A DNA stretch of 64,000 bases, taken from NCBI GenBank assembly GCA_029219465.1, contig JAQXTL010000004.1, positions 62,001-126,000 of the forward strand, read 5' to 3'. Under the pieces are notes generated by a model. That model saw only the letters and a program-made list of their open reading frames with translations. It ran no database searches and had not been told where the DNA came from. Below, in pieces: positions 63,785 to 64,000 of this stretch. Origin of the DNA: Methanobacteriaceae archaeon. Lineage in GTDB: Archaea; Methanobacteriota; Methanobacteria; Methanobacteriales; Methanobacteriaceae. Every line of letters begins with the position of its first letter. Position 1 is the stretch's first letter. The position numbers and the translations under genes are program-made.

Positions 63785-64000
63785 TTAAGCTTTATTAATT
63801 TTGATAAGTTTTTTGACAAGATAGTTTGCCCAAAGCATTGTAATATTATTTGAAATTATTTCACCCAATACAATTCCCATCCATGCTCCCCAGACACCAT
63901 ATCCAAGAACAACACCAAATAATACTGCAAAAAGTATTGTAAAACCTGTTTCTCTCATAATTGTTTGAAACATTGCAGTAATTCCTTTTCCAACTCCCTG
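63785..64000 (-). CDS. MATE-type multidrug efflux protein, C-terminal part (5' end outside window)
   Basis: The frame continues beyond base 64000. The visible 71 residues begin 'QGVGKGITAMFQTIMRETGF' and contain two hydrophobic segments ('FAVLFGVVLGYGVWGAWMGIVLGEII', 'ITMLWANYLVKKL'), the pattern of the last helices of MATE family Na+ or H+ coupled exporters. The identity rests on this short segment only. Confidence 0.65.
   Translation of the reverse strand, partial: QGVGKGITAMFQTIMRETGFTILFAVLFGVVLGYGVWGAWMGIVLGEIISNNITMLWANYLVKKLIKINKA

Noticed and set aside
1-64000. CRISPR arrays, insertion sequences, prophage or integrated plasmid
   Set aside because: No regularly spaced 25-40-bp repeats, transposase, integrase or phage structural genes were found. 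The short phased repeats at 14141 and 28385 have no spacers and lie in promoters.

Overview
The window is a compact, AT-rich archaeal chromosome segment from a hydrogenotrophic methanogen. Supporting genes are hdrBC (heterodisulfide reductase), six methanogenesis marker proteins, methanofuran synthesis (mfnD, mfnF), 2-phosphoglycerate kinase, an archaeal histone, a thermosome subunit, tetraether and CDP-archaeol lipid enzymes and an archaeal 7S (SRP) RNA. A secreted Ig-repeat protein carrying a pseudomurein-binding repeat, plus corrinoid salvage (cbiZ) and a bacterial-type exonuclease VII, point to Methanobacteriales and most likely a gut Methanobrevibacter of the M. smithii type. The species is inferred. 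Window ends cut two genes: the adhesin-like protein at base 1 and a MATE transporter at base 64000.

Layout. 1-6.1 kb: adhesin-like protein, a radical SAM protein, an aminotransferase and a CDF cation exporter. 6.1-6.6 kb: tRNA-Ser(GCU) and SRP RNA. 6.7-9.6 kb: CBS protein with pgk2, then a phosphoesterase operon. 9.8-11.6 kb: hdrCB, where HdrC carries a long acidic N-terminal extension. 11.8-18.9 kb: small hypotheticals, a 52-residue ribbon-helix-helix gene with phased operator-like repeats, dph5/trm5, mtnA and inorganic pyrophosphatase. 19.0-24.3 kb: mmp3-mmp6-mmp5-mmp15-mmp17-nifB, all in one direction, a set tied to activation of methyl-coenzyme M reductase (MCR). 24.4-28.3 kb: secreted nuclease, CDP-alcohol transferase, mmp2, DUF2117 and nob1. 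28.4-30.9 kb: three overlapping winged-helix regulators plus moaB behind four 11-bp-phased repeats. 31-34.6 kb: pyrE, PRC-barrel, xseAB, cbiZ. 34.6-37.6 kb: thermosome and a repeat-built coiled-coil protein. 37.8-41.8 kb: lysine-branch operon ask-dapA-dapB-asd. 42-44.6 kb: glycosyltransferase, shikimate kinase, chorismate mutase, S17e. 44.7-48.5 kb: an N-terminally truncated histidine kinase, a DJ-1-like protein, cbiD and a thioredoxin. 48.5-54.5 kb: Hel308-type helicase, DUF2098, PRC-barrel, elp3, a divergent deoC, tRNA-Phe and tRNA-Val, histone. 54.6-59.3 kb: tRNA methylthiotransferase, zinc-finger protein, a homoaconitase-type small subunit, and divergent tes/carS lipid genes. 59.4-64 kb: mfnF-mfnD-wecB, truA, MATE.

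Many start codons follow an AGGTGAT-like Shine-Dalgarno, so the longest open frame often begins at a GTG or TTG inside or next to the ribosome binding site. I moved those starts to the ATG (or TTG) at normal spacing. No CRISPR array, insertion sequence, prophage or rRNA gene was seen. The signals I rate most worth checking are the HdrC extension with two plausible starts, the helically phased repeats before two regulator genes, nifB beside the MCR-activation genes, the archaeal exonuclease VII with 45-residue repeats, the altered DeoC active site, and the disrupted 5' end of the histidine kinase.
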